Notes under the pieces: model-generated
Told to the model about the DNA's origin: nothing
Databases searched by the model: none
The model's input: the letters and a program-made list of their open reading frames with translations, nothing else
Part shown: piece by piece, positions 1-7,907 of the stretch
Position numbering within the stretch: position 1 is the stretch's first letter
How the letters are laid out: the number at the start of each line of letters is the position of its first letter
DNA from: Faecalicoccus acidiformans
Lineage (GTDB): Bacteria; Bacillota_I; Bacilli_A; Erysipelotrichales; Erysipelotrichaceae
Reading direction: 5' to 3'
Length of the DNA: 64,000 nucleotides
Assembly: GCF_014202635.1 (NCBI RefSeq)
Contig: NZ_JACHHD010000008.1
Location: forward strand, 27,445 to 91,444
Position numbers and translations under genes: made by a program

Positions 1-793
1 TAAAAACCAAGACGACAAAATATCGCAAGGTATGATCGACATCGACATATTGTTCGAGGTCTTTGTTTAAGTTTAGCTGACGGATGCTTTCGATCAGATT
101 CTTTTTATCTTCTGGATCTGCGTTCGTTTTCGCATGATCAAAGATTCCCGGATAGGATGTGCTCATTTCTCCCAAGTAACATAACCCGATATCTCGATTA
201 TCGTATTCCAGGCGTTTGTAGTCAGGCTTATACAATTGGCCATGAGAATTCCCGTACTGGCGTTTTAAAAATCCATCCTCAATTTCTTCAATAACGACAT
301 AGAGCCCGATGGGTTCCTGATTGATCGTGACCCACGCAAAAGAACAAAGAGGGCTTAAGACACCCATCCGTTGATAAAGATCATAAGCCAGTTTGGTTTT
401 TAAATAACTGTTATCTTGAAAAGAAGCATCCAAAGTAAGTTTGTCCAGGCCATGATACGTCACGCCATCTTCATAATGATCAAATTCAATTTTATAGCTG
501 TAGCGTGACAATCCATATTCTTTGCTTAGGGAAAGCGAGTTGTTCCCTTTGATTCGCAAGCCGACTCCGGCGATGGTTTCCTCATCGATTTTTATATCTG
601 CCATTACGTATTCTTCTTTTTCCCATAATGCGGCCACATCATCGACCTGAAGATTGATTTGATGAACATACGAGTCATCAAATAATAATTTTTCATAGCC
701 CATAACAGGGGTTGTTTTCCAAAAAAGGGCAATGACCAAACCGATGGCAAATACAATCAAAACGATCTTGTCAAAGTATTTCTTTGTATACAT
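1..793 (-). CDS. CotH family kinase-like protein (3' part outside window)
   Basis: The reading frame opens with ATG at 793-791 and runs 264 codons to the window edge, so the C-terminal part is missing. An N-terminal hydrophobic segment (about residues 7-22) suggests a signal anchor. The following sequence has the CotH pattern: a GNNSLSLS motif, a KIEFDHYEDG block, GLDKLTLDASFQDNS, KLAYDLYQRMGV, and the GLYVVIEEIEDGFLKR block. CotH proteins are atypical protein kinases first known from spore coats, but many non-spore relatives sit next to DUF4956 and VTC-domain genes, as here. Start lies one base after the stop of the DUF4956 gene, so the two are surely cotranscribed. The target is unknown; an exported location is inferred from the anchor. 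Confidence 0.85.
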   Translation of the reverse strand, partial: MYTKKYFDKIVLIVFAIGLVIALFWKTTPVMGYEKLLFDDSYVHQINLQVDDVAALWEKEEYVMADIKIDEETIAGVGLRIKGNNSLSLSKEYGLSRYSYKIEFDHYEDGVTYHGLDKLTLDASFQDNSYLKTKLAYDLYQRMGVLSPLCSFAWVTINQEPIGLYVVIEEIEDGFLKRQYGNSHGQLYKPDYKRLEYDNRDIGLCYLGEMSTSYPGIFDHAKTNADPEDKKNLIESIRQLNLNKDLEQYVDVDHTLRYFVVLVF

Positions 794-794
794 A

Positions 795-1469
795 TCAGCC
801 TAAAAATTCACCATTATAAGATATTAATGAAGCTTCTTTGATTCCGTCTGATTTTTCTAAATCAGAAACGATATTCAGGTCTTCTTCCGGCGCGATGCGG
901 ACTTCATAAATCAGTTCGATTTCATTTTTGTGAGCGGTACGGCTCTTGAGCCGGGACTTTTTGGTCTTGTCCTTGATTTGTTTCGATAGATCAGCAGCAC
1001 TTTGACTATCCTGTACTTTTAAGATCAAAAGATAAGGCGTATGAACATAAGTTCGATCCCGAAGACAAAGCAGAACCAAACTGATGAGCAAAGATCCTAC
1101 AAAAGCGAGGATATAGCCTCCGGCTGCCAAAATGATGCCGCCTGCCAAGCTCCAAAATAAGAAAACGATATCCATCGGTTCTTTGATTGCGGTACGAAAA
1201 CGGACGATGGAAAGAGCCCCTACCATACCCAGCGATAAAACGACATTCGAAACAACACACATGATCAGCATGGCGGTGATCAAACACATCGCAATCAATG
1301 TGATCCCAAAATCTGCACTGTATAATACACCGGTATGTGTCCGTTTATAAATGACCGCAATGGAAATTCCCAAAATGAATGCCAATCCCATGGTGATCAG
1401 AATTTGAGAAAGGGTCTGGGTCGGAAATTGGTTTAAGAAGTCGGTATTAAAAATATCGTTGAATCCCAT
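795..1469 (-). CDS. DUF4956 family membrane protein
   Basis: A 224-residue protein with about four hydrophobic segments (roughly 22-42, 52-75, 80-95, 105-135) and the conserved central block SIVRFRTAIKEPMD that is diagnostic of DUF4956. The C-terminal third is soluble and charged, with an ACT-like feel, probably cytoplasmic. No biochemical role is established for the family, but DUF4956 genes recur beside CotH kinases and VTC-domain polyphosphate polymerases, which is exactly the order here (VTC, DUF4956, CotH on the minus strand). Spacing is 9 bases to the VTC gene upstream and 1 base to the CotH gene downstream, so one operon. ATG at 1469 is preceded by an AGGAGG-like site within the intergenic CCTCCT. 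Confidence 0.85.
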   Translation of the reverse strand: MGFNDIFNTDFLNQFPTQTLSQILITMGLAFILGISIAVIYKRTHTGVLYSADFGITLIAMCLITAMLIMCVVSNVVLSLGMVGALSIVRFRTAIKEPMDIVFLFWSLAGGIILAAGGYILAFVGSLLISLVLLCLRDRTYVHTPYLLILKVQDSQSAADLSKQIKDKTKKSRLKSRTAHKNEIELIYEVRIAPEEDLNIVSDLEKSDGIKEASLISYNGEFLG

Positions 1470-1478
1470 AAAGGCCTC

Positions 1479-2144
1479 CTATTCGTAGTAACGGGACATG
1501 GCATATTTTGAATAAGCTTGTCTATGCGGATTGATTATATTTAATAAATCGGCAAGAAAATCTGGGAAATAGCCATCGTATTTCACTTCCATGATGACAT
1601 GATCTTCTATGGAAAAATGCTTGAATTCATCTAAGAAACAAGAAATATCATGAGAAGTTTGAATGTTAGAATCCAGGGTGATACGGACATTTCCATAAGG
1701 GTAGACAAAAGCTTTTCGTTGATACGATACGATGACCTTGGGTCTCATTCCGCTGTTCCATGCCATTAGAAATGCCTTGGCGAGAGGTTCTTTTTTTTCG
1801 GACAGAAAATGGATGTCACCATTTAAAAGGTCGTTAGCCTCCGCTTTGCTGAGGATGATGGAACGCTTTTGACCATGAGGGCCATGTTTTCGTTTGTTTT
1901 CCAAGCGGATAAAGTCCGGCTTTTCCCCATAATAACGGAGTCGAAATTTCTGACGAATCAAGTAGCCTTGGAGCTTTTCTTTATAAAATTGATCAAAAGG
2001 CGTATCGAAATAAAGAGAGTGGATCCAATATCCGTTTTCGTCTCCGTGCTTGTCCATCGTTAAGAAAGGCCGCAGACGCCTTTCAATCATCAACGCCTGC
2101 GGCTTGGTCAAAGTGTATTTACATTCTTGACGCCAATCAGTCAT
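1479..2144 (-). CDS. VTC domain protein, probable polyphosphate polymerase
   Basis: A 221-residue protein made almost wholly of a VTC (tunnel-type polyphosphate polymerase) domain. Characteristic blocks are CKYTL near the N terminus, SLYFDT, KFRLRYYG, ENKRKHGPHGQKRS, VIVSYQRKAF, RITLDSN and EVKYDGYFPDFL; the basic residues line the polyphosphate tunnel and the acidic ones bind metal in characterised VTC4 proteins. I chose ATG 2144: the longer open frame upstream is the shadow of the lipoprotein gene. The start overlaps the lipoprotein stop by 8 bases (ATGACTGA), implying translational coupling. In bacteria such soluble VTC proteins form a set with DUF4956 and CotH genes; whether polyphosphate is the product is inferred. 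Confidence 0.85.
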   Translation of the reverse strand: MTDWRQECKYTLTKPQALMIERRLRPFLTMDKHGDENGYWIHSLYFDTPFDQFYKEKLQGYLIRQKFRLRYYGEKPDFIRLENKRKHGPHGQKRSIILSKAEANDLLNGDIHFLSEKKEPLAKAFLMAWNSGMRPKVIVSYQRKAFVYPYGNVRITLDSNIQTSHDISCFLDEFKHFSIEDHVIMEVKYDGYFPDFLADLLNIINPHRQAYSKYAMSRYYE

Positions 2145-3231
2145 AATCTGAGTTTCCGTAACCGGAGTTGCCTCCGTATCCGGAATTTCCTCCATAGTTT
2201 GAGTTGTCCCCGTAATCAGAATTATTATAACTTCCTCCGCCAGAACCTCCAGAATTCGCAGGAGGAGTCGTGTTGACTGTCGGAGTCTGCTGCTGCACTG
2301 GAGCTTGTACGGCAGGAGCACTAGGAGTTGTATTTGATGTTGGCGCTTGCTGCTGTACAGGAGCGTTGTAGTCGGTTTGTTCGTAATCCGTGACCCCATC
2401 ATTGAGAGGCCCGTAATCGGTATCGTCATAATCTGTGATGCCGTCACTATAAGGACCATAATCCGAATTTCCAACATCTGTCACTCCATCACTGTCTTTT
2501 CCATAGTCTGTGGAATGATAATCTGTGACCCCGTCATTCAGCGGACCATAATCGGTGTCATCTTTTGGGATGTCTTTTGAATTATGTCCGGCGACCACGA
2601 CCCCTGTACGCGCATCTACATCGTATTTGTATTCAACGCCATCAATCGTGAATTCTAATTCATAGATTGCCAGTCCATCATCGAAATCGAATTCTTTCTC
2701 TGAAAACTGAGCTTTCGATGCATCCACCTTTGCCTGGGTCAAAGCAATCTCTTTGGCCTTGTCTAAGGAAATATATGTATTATCTTGATAGTTTGTATCG
2801 TAGTCATCACTGTCTATGATCACAATTCTCTCTTTCTCAGATACATGCGTACCGATGATATCTTCTAAATCGCCTAAAAAGGATCCGCTAGGCAAATAAG
2901 AGCCAGGCATCAATTGTAAGACTACATTTCTTTTTTTACCATCGATCGTATCATCCAAGTAGCCTGTTGATTTGATCTTGGTCATCGCATCATTCAAAGC
3001 GGTCTCACAATCTTTTCCTTCGAATTCGTACTCATCCACCATAGCTTGTCCATCTTTGTTCAAGCCTATCAGCGAAGTGACGTTGCCTTGCTCATCGTAG
3101 CGAAATTCGATCTGAGGATTTAGACTCAGTACCAGAGTCCCTTCTTTAGGGGTCTGTGCACTACTGCATCCAGTCAGAAGAATTGCCAGCGAACAGGCAA
3201 CAGAAGCAACTGTTAAATAAATCTTTTTCAT
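2137..3231 (-). CDS. Lipoprotein with RsgI-like and PepSY domains and a repeat-rich tail
   Basis: A 364-residue lipoprotein: signal peptide 1-21 with lipobox LTGC (Cys22). Residues about 30-130 resemble the middle domain of anti-sigma factor RsgI (LVLSLNPQIEFRYDEQGNV). Residues about 150-215 form a PepSY domain ending in DVDARTGVVVAG. Residues 217-290 are a low-complexity repeat in which DTDYGPLNDGVTDY occurs twice exactly and related copies occur between; the end is rich in Pro/Gln then Gly/Ser/Asn/Tyr. The design suggests an extracytoplasmic binding or inhibitory protein with an extended tail reaching into the wall. It is first in the operon with the VTC, DUF4956 and CotH genes. A TACAAT -10-like box lies at 3260-3265. 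Function is unknown. Confidence 0.8.
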   Translation of the reverse strand: MKKIYLTVASVACSLAILLTGCSSAQTPKEGTLVLSLNPQIEFRYDEQGNVTSLIGLNKDGQAMVDEYEFEGKDCETALNDAMTKIKSTGYLDDTIDGKKRNVVLQLMPGSYLPSGSFLGDLEDIIGTHVSEKERIVIIDSDDYDTNYQDNTYISLDKAKEIALTQAKVDASKAQFSEKEFDFDDGLAIYELEFTIDGVEYKYDVDARTGVVVAGHNSKDIPKDDTDYGPLNDGVTDYHSTDYGKDSDGVTDVGNSDYGPYSDGITDYDDTDYGPLNDGVTDYEQTDYNAPVQQQAPTSNTTPSAPAVQAPVQQQTPTVNTTPPANSGGSGGGSYNNSDYGDNSNYGGNSGYGGNSGYGNSDYD

Positions 3232-3430
3232 CTTCTGGTTCTCCTTTTCTCTTTATTTAATTGTACTAAAATACATCGACATCAAATGTTAAGAAAAAGA
3301 AAAGAAAATGTAAAAAGAACGTAAAATAAGCAAAATAAAATCTTCGGAATCAGAATTTAAACAAATATTCGGAAATATCTGAACTGAAAAAAGAATATAT
3401 GTTTTTATGCATATTTGAGATGGGAAAAAG

Positions 3431-3994
3431 TTATCGAAATTCGATATGCATTACAGTGTTTGTATGAGGAAGATATTCAATGAAAGCTCTTATGTTTCTG
3501 TTTTGATCGCACTGCTCTTTTCCTAGATCATAGGTGTTTTTATTCAGGGTGAAGGAATAAAACTTGCGGTTTTTATCATAACCTTCTACATTGTAGAAAA
3601 TGGAATATTCATAATTAGAATCGAAATCAAATTTCAGTTGCGATAAATATACTTCCTCATAATCAAAAAGATACGGAATGTCCAGGATGAAACTTTTGAT
3701 TGACCAAATGCAAAAAAGCGATCCCAAAATCAAGCCAATCCCCCATGCGATTTTCAACCGTATCTTGTTTAGTTTTGTGACGGAAGTGATGATGATCGCA
3801 AGAAAAAATATTGTCAGCACAATAGAAGACATGCCAGATTTTATATATCCGGCAACCCCCTCTTCGAATCCCCCTTGGAAGGCGAAAACAAAAAAAGTCG
3901 GGATCCCTATAAAGAATAAAATACCAAACAGAATAAAAATGAAAAAAGCACATTTATATCTTAAATCTTTATTTTTTTCATGATCTAAATTCAT
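3431..3994 (-). CDS. Hypothetical membrane protein
   Basis: A 187-residue protein with three clear hydrophobic helices (about 13-37, 52-72, 82-105) and a soluble C-terminal domain rich in Tyr, Asn and Asp. I do not recognise a family. The start at 3994 has a convincing AGGAAGGAA ribosome site. It lies 117 bases downstream of the Na/Pi symporter gene (same strand) and 199 bases upstream of the PepSY lipoprotein, so it may be transcribed alone. No catalytic motif is visible in the C-terminal domain. Confidence 0.65.
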   Translation of the reverse strand: MNLDHEKNKDLRYKCAFFIFILFGILFFIGIPTFFVFAFQGGFEEGVAGYIKSGMSSIVLTIFFLAIIITSVTKLNKIRLKIAWGIGLILGSLFCIWSIKSFILDIPYLFDYEEVYLSQLKFDFDSNYEYSIFYNVEGYDKNRKFYSFTLNKNTYDLGKEQCDQNRNIRAFIEYLPHTNTVMHIEFR

Positions 3995-4111
3995 TGTATG
4001 AAATTCCTTCCTCTGCGAATATCTGTATATAAAATATCATGATGGATTCTGAAAATTACTCGCCTGGTAAGGAATTTACAAAGATTTAACGGTAAGCTGT
4101 ATTGCAGTTTT

Positions 4112-5746
4112 TTAATCCGATATCATGGGCTGAAAAAGTTCGTTATCGATTTTATCGATTTCTTCGGCAAGGTTAAGAGCGTGATCGTTGATGCGGTCAT
4201 AGTCTGTCAGAATGCGGGAAAAAGAGATTCCTAATTCGCTGGATATTGTTTTGTTTTTTAATCCCTGGATCTGCATATTTCTCCATTCCTGGGTGTTTTC
4301 ATCGATGTGGTTGTTATATTCACCCGCTTGTTTAAGATCAAAGATCAGATCATGCATCTTGAAAGTTCGGCTTTTCATCTTTTTTAGAATCTTTCTTTCT
4401 TCGTCTGAACTTCTTTCTTTAGAGATCACGATAGCTTGGCGATCCATATTGATGGCATAATCGGAGATTCGTTCGATATCGACCAACATAGTGTAGTAAG
4501 CCGTTAAATTTTGAGACGTTTCCTGATTAAGATTCCCATTTCCAAAGACTTCCGAAATATAATGGGAGATCGCATTATTTAAAAAGTTCACTGTCTTTTC
4601 TCTTTTTTGGATGGATTTAGAACGCTCTTCCTGATAATGGATCAGCTGATCAAAGGCATCGCTGACATTGGCATAGGCTAGATCCATCATCCGCATGATT
4701 TCATCATGGACCTGCTGCACATTGATGGCCGATAACCCTACGATCTTATTGGCTTTGGGAAGCGGCTGTAAATACATCAAGCCTTCAGAATCCATGGCCA
4801 TTTTTTCACCAGGCAGAATCCGTTGGGCAAAATCTGCAAGATAGGTTCCAAACGGCAATAGAACGATCGTGGTTACGACATTGAACAAAGTGTGCATGTT
4901 GGCAATCTGCTGCGGTGCATTGCCCGGTGTCCAGCCTTCTACTAAAGTTGTCAAAGGAGTCAGGATGCAGATCGTTGTGAATAAAATCGTGCCGATGATA
5001 TTAAAGCTGAGATGGATGATCGTAGTTTGTTTCGCTTCCCGGCTCGTTCCGATTGAAGCTAATACCGCCGTGATGCAGGTTCCGATATTTTGCCCAAACA
5101 ACACAAAGACAGAGCCTTGCAGCCCAATCACACCGCTTCTGGCCAGCGCCTGCAAGATTCCTAAGGAAGCGGAAGAGCTCTGAATCAAGGCGGTAAATAA
5201 AGCGCCGACAAGAATACCGATGGCCGGATTGGCAAACTGTGTGATCATAGAGATAAACAAAGCAGATTCTCGTAAAGGTTCCATGGATGTAGACATCATA
5301 TCCATCCCGATAAATAAGATTCCTAGACCAGAAACGATAGAGCCTAGAGAATGAAGCCTTGGATTCTTTAAAAAGACGATCATCACAACACCCGCAAACG
5401 CAAATAACGGAGCGATCTCACTGATATTTAACGCAACCAGCTGGCCGGTGATCGTGGTTCCGATGTTGGCGCCCATAATGATCCAGACCGCTTGGCGAAG
5501 AGTCATCAGTCTGGCGTTGACAAAACCGATGACCATGACGGTAGTGGCACTGCTGGATTGGATAATGGCCGTGATTACGGCTCCGACAAGGACACCTAAG
5601 AAGCGGTTGGATGTCAGTTTTTCCAGAATGGATTTTAAACGGTCTCCAGCCGCCTTTTCCAAACCATCGGACATCATCTGCATACCATACAAAAACAGGG
5701 CGAGCCCGCCAAGAAGGCCCAAGATCAACGATAGATTCATATACAT
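4112..5746 (-). CDS. Na/Pi cotransporter family protein with PhoU-like C terminus
   Basis: A 544-residue protein. The membrane part (about residues 5-320) contains the inverted NaPi-II repeat, each with a QSSSA motif (QSSSATTVM and QSSSASLGI) that binds sodium and phosphate. Residues about 340-535 are helical and PhoU-like (MMDLAYANVSDAF, IERISDYAINM, YDRINDHALNLAEEID), as in the YjbB/NptA group. It probably imports phosphate using the sodium gradient, or exports excess phosphate as reported for E. coli YjbB. Start at 5746 has a GGGGAGAT site just upstream. The nearby VTC polymerase gene makes a phosphate/polyphosphate link plausible but unproven. No clear terminator follows it. Confidence 0.9.
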   Translation of the reverse strand: MYMNLSLILGLLGGLALFLYGMQMMSDGLEKAAGDRLKSILEKLTSNRFLGVLVGAVITAIIQSSSATTVMVIGFVNARLMTLRQAVWIIMGANIGTTITGQLVALNISEIAPLFAFAGVVMIVFLKNPRLHSLGSIVSGLGILFIGMDMMSTSMEPLRESALFISMITQFANPAIGILVGALFTALIQSSSASLGILQALARSGVIGLQGSVFVLFGQNIGTCITAVLASIGTSREAKQTTIIHLSFNIIGTILFTTICILTPLTTLVEGWTPGNAPQQIANMHTLFNVVTTIVLLPFGTYLADFAQRILPGEKMAMDSEGLMYLQPLPKANKIVGLSAINVQQVHDEIMRMMDLAYANVSDAFDQLIHYQEERSKSIQKREKTVNFLNNAISHYISEVFGNGNLNQETSQNLTAYYTMLVDIERISDYAINMDRQAIVISKERSSDEERKILKKMKSRTFKMHDLIFDLKQAGEYNNHIDENTQEWRNMQIQGLKNKTISSELGISFSRILTDYDRINDHALNLAEEIDKIDNELFQPMISD

Positions 5747-5937
5747 CTCCCCAAAAATATTTATACACGCATTTAGGCCATTTTCTCAGTAAATGAGATA
5801 AAATACAAATCTTTTTAATATAATCCGAAAAAGTTTTTGTTTTTATTTAAAAAATATTAAGAACTAAGATTTAAAATGAATCAGAATGGCAGATATATAG
5901 CTGTTTTTGTATAATAGTAATTATAAAGGACTATAGC

Positions 5938-7308
5938 ATGAAAAGAAAATTGTATGGCATCGTTGTTGCGGCATTATATATTTTGTTTGGCGTCTATTTT
6001 TATCACGATCCCATGATCTTAAAAAATACAAGTTTAACAGTGGAAATGGGCAGCCATCTTGATCCTTATGACAATATTCAAAACATCGTTTTTGGAACAA
6101 AAAAAGATGTGGACATCAAAGGAGAAGTTGATTTAAAAAAGCCCGGAGATTATGTGATCACCTATGTGTTTAAAGATAAGGCAAAGACCGTGAATGTTGC
6201 GGTTCGTGACACCCAGGGACCTCATTTGGAAGTGGCAGATAAAAAGTTTGATTTAAATACAAAGATTCGCCCGGAATGTTTTGTGACTAAAGTTTCGGAT
6301 GCATCCGAATTTGAGGTTTCTTTTGATAAAAAGCCCGATCTAGATCGTGTGGGAGAACAAAAGCTTAAAATTGTAGCCAAGGACATTTATGGAAACAGCA
6401 CGGAAAAAGATGTCGTGTTAAATCGTATACAGGATAAGAAACCGCCGGTATTCCCAAAGATAGATAAATTGAAAGTGATGCAGGGAACATCCGAGGATAT
6501 CAGCTCGCAAATAAAAGTTAAAGATGATCTGGATCCAGAACCTAAAGTAAAGATCGATACCAGTTCGTTAGATATCTTTACTCCGGGCCTATATACAATT
6601 ACCGCCAAAGCCTCAGATCGATCCGGAAACGACAAAGATCAATCGCTGGAAGTCGAAGTGGTGCCAAATCCTGAATATTCAGAAAAGGTGGTCTATTTGA
6701 CTTTTGATGATGGCCTCAGCGAAAACACGAAAGAAGTCTTAGATATATTAAAGAAACATAAGGTGAAGGCCACGTTTTTTGTGACGGGACATGATGAAAA
6801 CCACAGAGAGTATATCAAAGAAGCCTACGATCAAGGGCACGCGATCGGTCTTCATTCATATACGCACGACTATGCGAAAATCTATTCTTCTACGGATGCC
6901 TATTTTGCGGACCTTGATGCGGTTAATGATATGGTAGAAGAAATAACTGGTCAAAGATCAGATATCTTACGTTTCCCGGGAGGATCTTCTAACCGCGTCA
7001 GTGCCAATTATAGCAAGGGCATCATGAGTCAGCTGACTGATCGCGTTATAAAAGAAGGTTATCAGTATTTTGACTGGAATGTGAGCTCGGGAGATGCCGA
7101 AGGAAATGATGTACCTAAAGATAGGATCATTGAATTGAGTTGTACGGATGCATATGATCATGTCAACCTGCTTTTCCATGATTCCAGTCCGAAAGATTCT
7201 ACGGTTGCGGCGCTGGATACTATTATTCAATACTACAAAGATAAGGGATATAAGTTTTATCCATTGACGAAGGACTCGTATATTTGTCATCACAGCACTG
7301 TAAATTAA
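5938..7308 (+). CDS. Membrane-anchored polysaccharide (peptidoglycan) deacetylase
   Basis: A 456-residue protein: N-terminal membrane anchor (about 5-24), two or three Ig-like beta domains (about 30-235, each marked by sequences such as GDYVITYVFKD and GLYTITAKASDRSGN), then a NodB homology domain (about 245-445). All NodB motifs are present: TFDDG (catalytic base and metal Asp), HSYTH (metal His pair), RFPGGSSN, DWNVSSGD and LLFHDS. Such enzymes remove acetyl groups from GlcNAc in peptidoglycan, giving lysozyme resistance; exact substrate is inferred. A TATAAT box lies at 5910-5915, and the gene stands alone with a shared terminator at its end. Confidence 0.9.
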   Translation: MKRKLYGIVVAALYILFGVYFYHDPMILKNTSLTVEMGSHLDPYDNIQNIVFGTKKDVDIKGEVDLKKPGDYVITYVFKDKAKTVNVAVRDTQGPHLEVADKKFDLNTKIRPECFVTKVSDASEFEVSFDKKPDLDRVGEQKLKIVAKDIYGNSTEKDVVLNRIQDKKPPVFPKIDKLKVMQGTSEDISSQIKVKDDLDPEPKVKIDTSSLDIFTPGLYTITAKASDRSGNDKDQSLEVEVVPNPEYSEKVVYLTFDDGLSENTKEVLDILKKHKVKATFFVTGHDENHREYIKEAYDQGHAIGLHSYTHDYAKIYSSTDAYFADLDAVNDMVEEITGQRSDILRFPGGSSNRVSANYSKGIMSQLTDRVIKEGYQYFDWNVSSGDAEGNDVPKDRIIELSCTDAYDHVNLLFHDSSPKDSTVAALDTIIQYYKDKGYKFYPLTKDSYICHHSTVN

Positions 7309-7313
7309 ACAAA

Positions 7314-7341
7314 AATAACCTCTGGAACTCCGGAGGTTATT
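7314..7341. terminator. Bidirectional terminator between pda-like gene and ANTAR regulator
   Basis: A 12-bp stem (7314-7325 with 7330-7341, one G-T pair) and a 4-base loop, with T-rich flanks on both strands. It serves the convergent deacetylase and ANTAR regulator genes, and its edge touches the stop codon of the latter. Confidence 0.8.
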
Positions 7342-7907
7342 TAAGTTTCAATCATAGATTTGTCCACGATCATTTGTGCTACCGCTGCCTTTTTTTGACT
7401 TGAGTTCATCGATAGCTGTTCAATGTAGTGATGGGCTTTTTCTTCGCTCCAATGGTATTGTTCGATCAAGATCAGTTTTGCCTGATAAATCAAGCGGTCT
7501 TCACGAATGCGTCTGCGGAGCTTTTGAATCTGTAAATTTGCCTTTTGTACCTGAAGACAACTGGCATGCAGGCAACGCAATGCCTGATAGATGATTTCCT
7601 TAGAACAAGGCAGACCTAAGACGAAGATGCCGTCTTCTTTTACCTGGTAGGCGATTTGGTCATAAGTTTCTTTTTTCGACAACAACAAGACGCCAATTGG
7701 ATATTGGGTGGCACATTGCCGGGCAAAGCGAATTCCAAACTCATCGGGAAGGGGCAACTGAATGACGCAGAGATCAAAGACTTGTTGCCGCAAATAGGTT
7801 TGTGCTTCTTGGGCAGAAGAAACACTGATTTGTAGAGCCTCTGGCATGAGCTCATGCAGGAGTTTGGAAAGCTTAGGCGATCGCGAGGCGACTAATATCT
7901 TAAGCAT
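7341..7907 (-). CDS. ANTAR-domain RNA-binding antiterminator with degenerate receiver (NitR-like)
   Basis: A 188-residue protein. Residues 1-115 have a receiver-like fold, but the phosphoacceptor position is Gln50 (in VIQLPLPDEFG) and the N-terminal acidic pair is absent, so it cannot be phosphorylated in the usual way. A coiled linker leads to an ANTAR domain (about 125-185: LRRRIREDRLIYQAK, EEKAHHYIEQLSMNS) that in known members binds paired RNA hairpins with A1..G4 hexaloops and blocks terminators. Its start codon overlaps the glnA stop (TAATG). In clostridia a comparable gene next to glnA and gltAB is called nitR. Candidate targets are the glnN and amt leaders in this window. Confidence 0.88.
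   Translation of the reverse strand: MLKILVASRSPKLSKLLHELMPEALQISVSSAQEAQTYLRQQVFDLCVIQLPLPDEFGIRFARQCATQYPIGVLLLSKKETYDQIAYQVKEDGIFVLGLPCSKEIIYQALRCLHASCLQVQKANLQIQKLRRRIREDRLIYQAKLILIEQYHWSEEKAHHYIEQLSMNSSQKKAAVAQMIVDKSMIET

Noticed and set aside
2145..2477. N-terminal 111-codon extension of the VTC-domain frame
   Set aside because: It lies wholly inside the lipoprotein gene in another frame, is low complexity, and a coupled ATG at 2144 starts the conserved domain.
2362..2575. CRISPR-like direct repeats
   Set aside because: The repeats are in frame within the lipoprotein coding sequence and imperfect, with no regular spacers.
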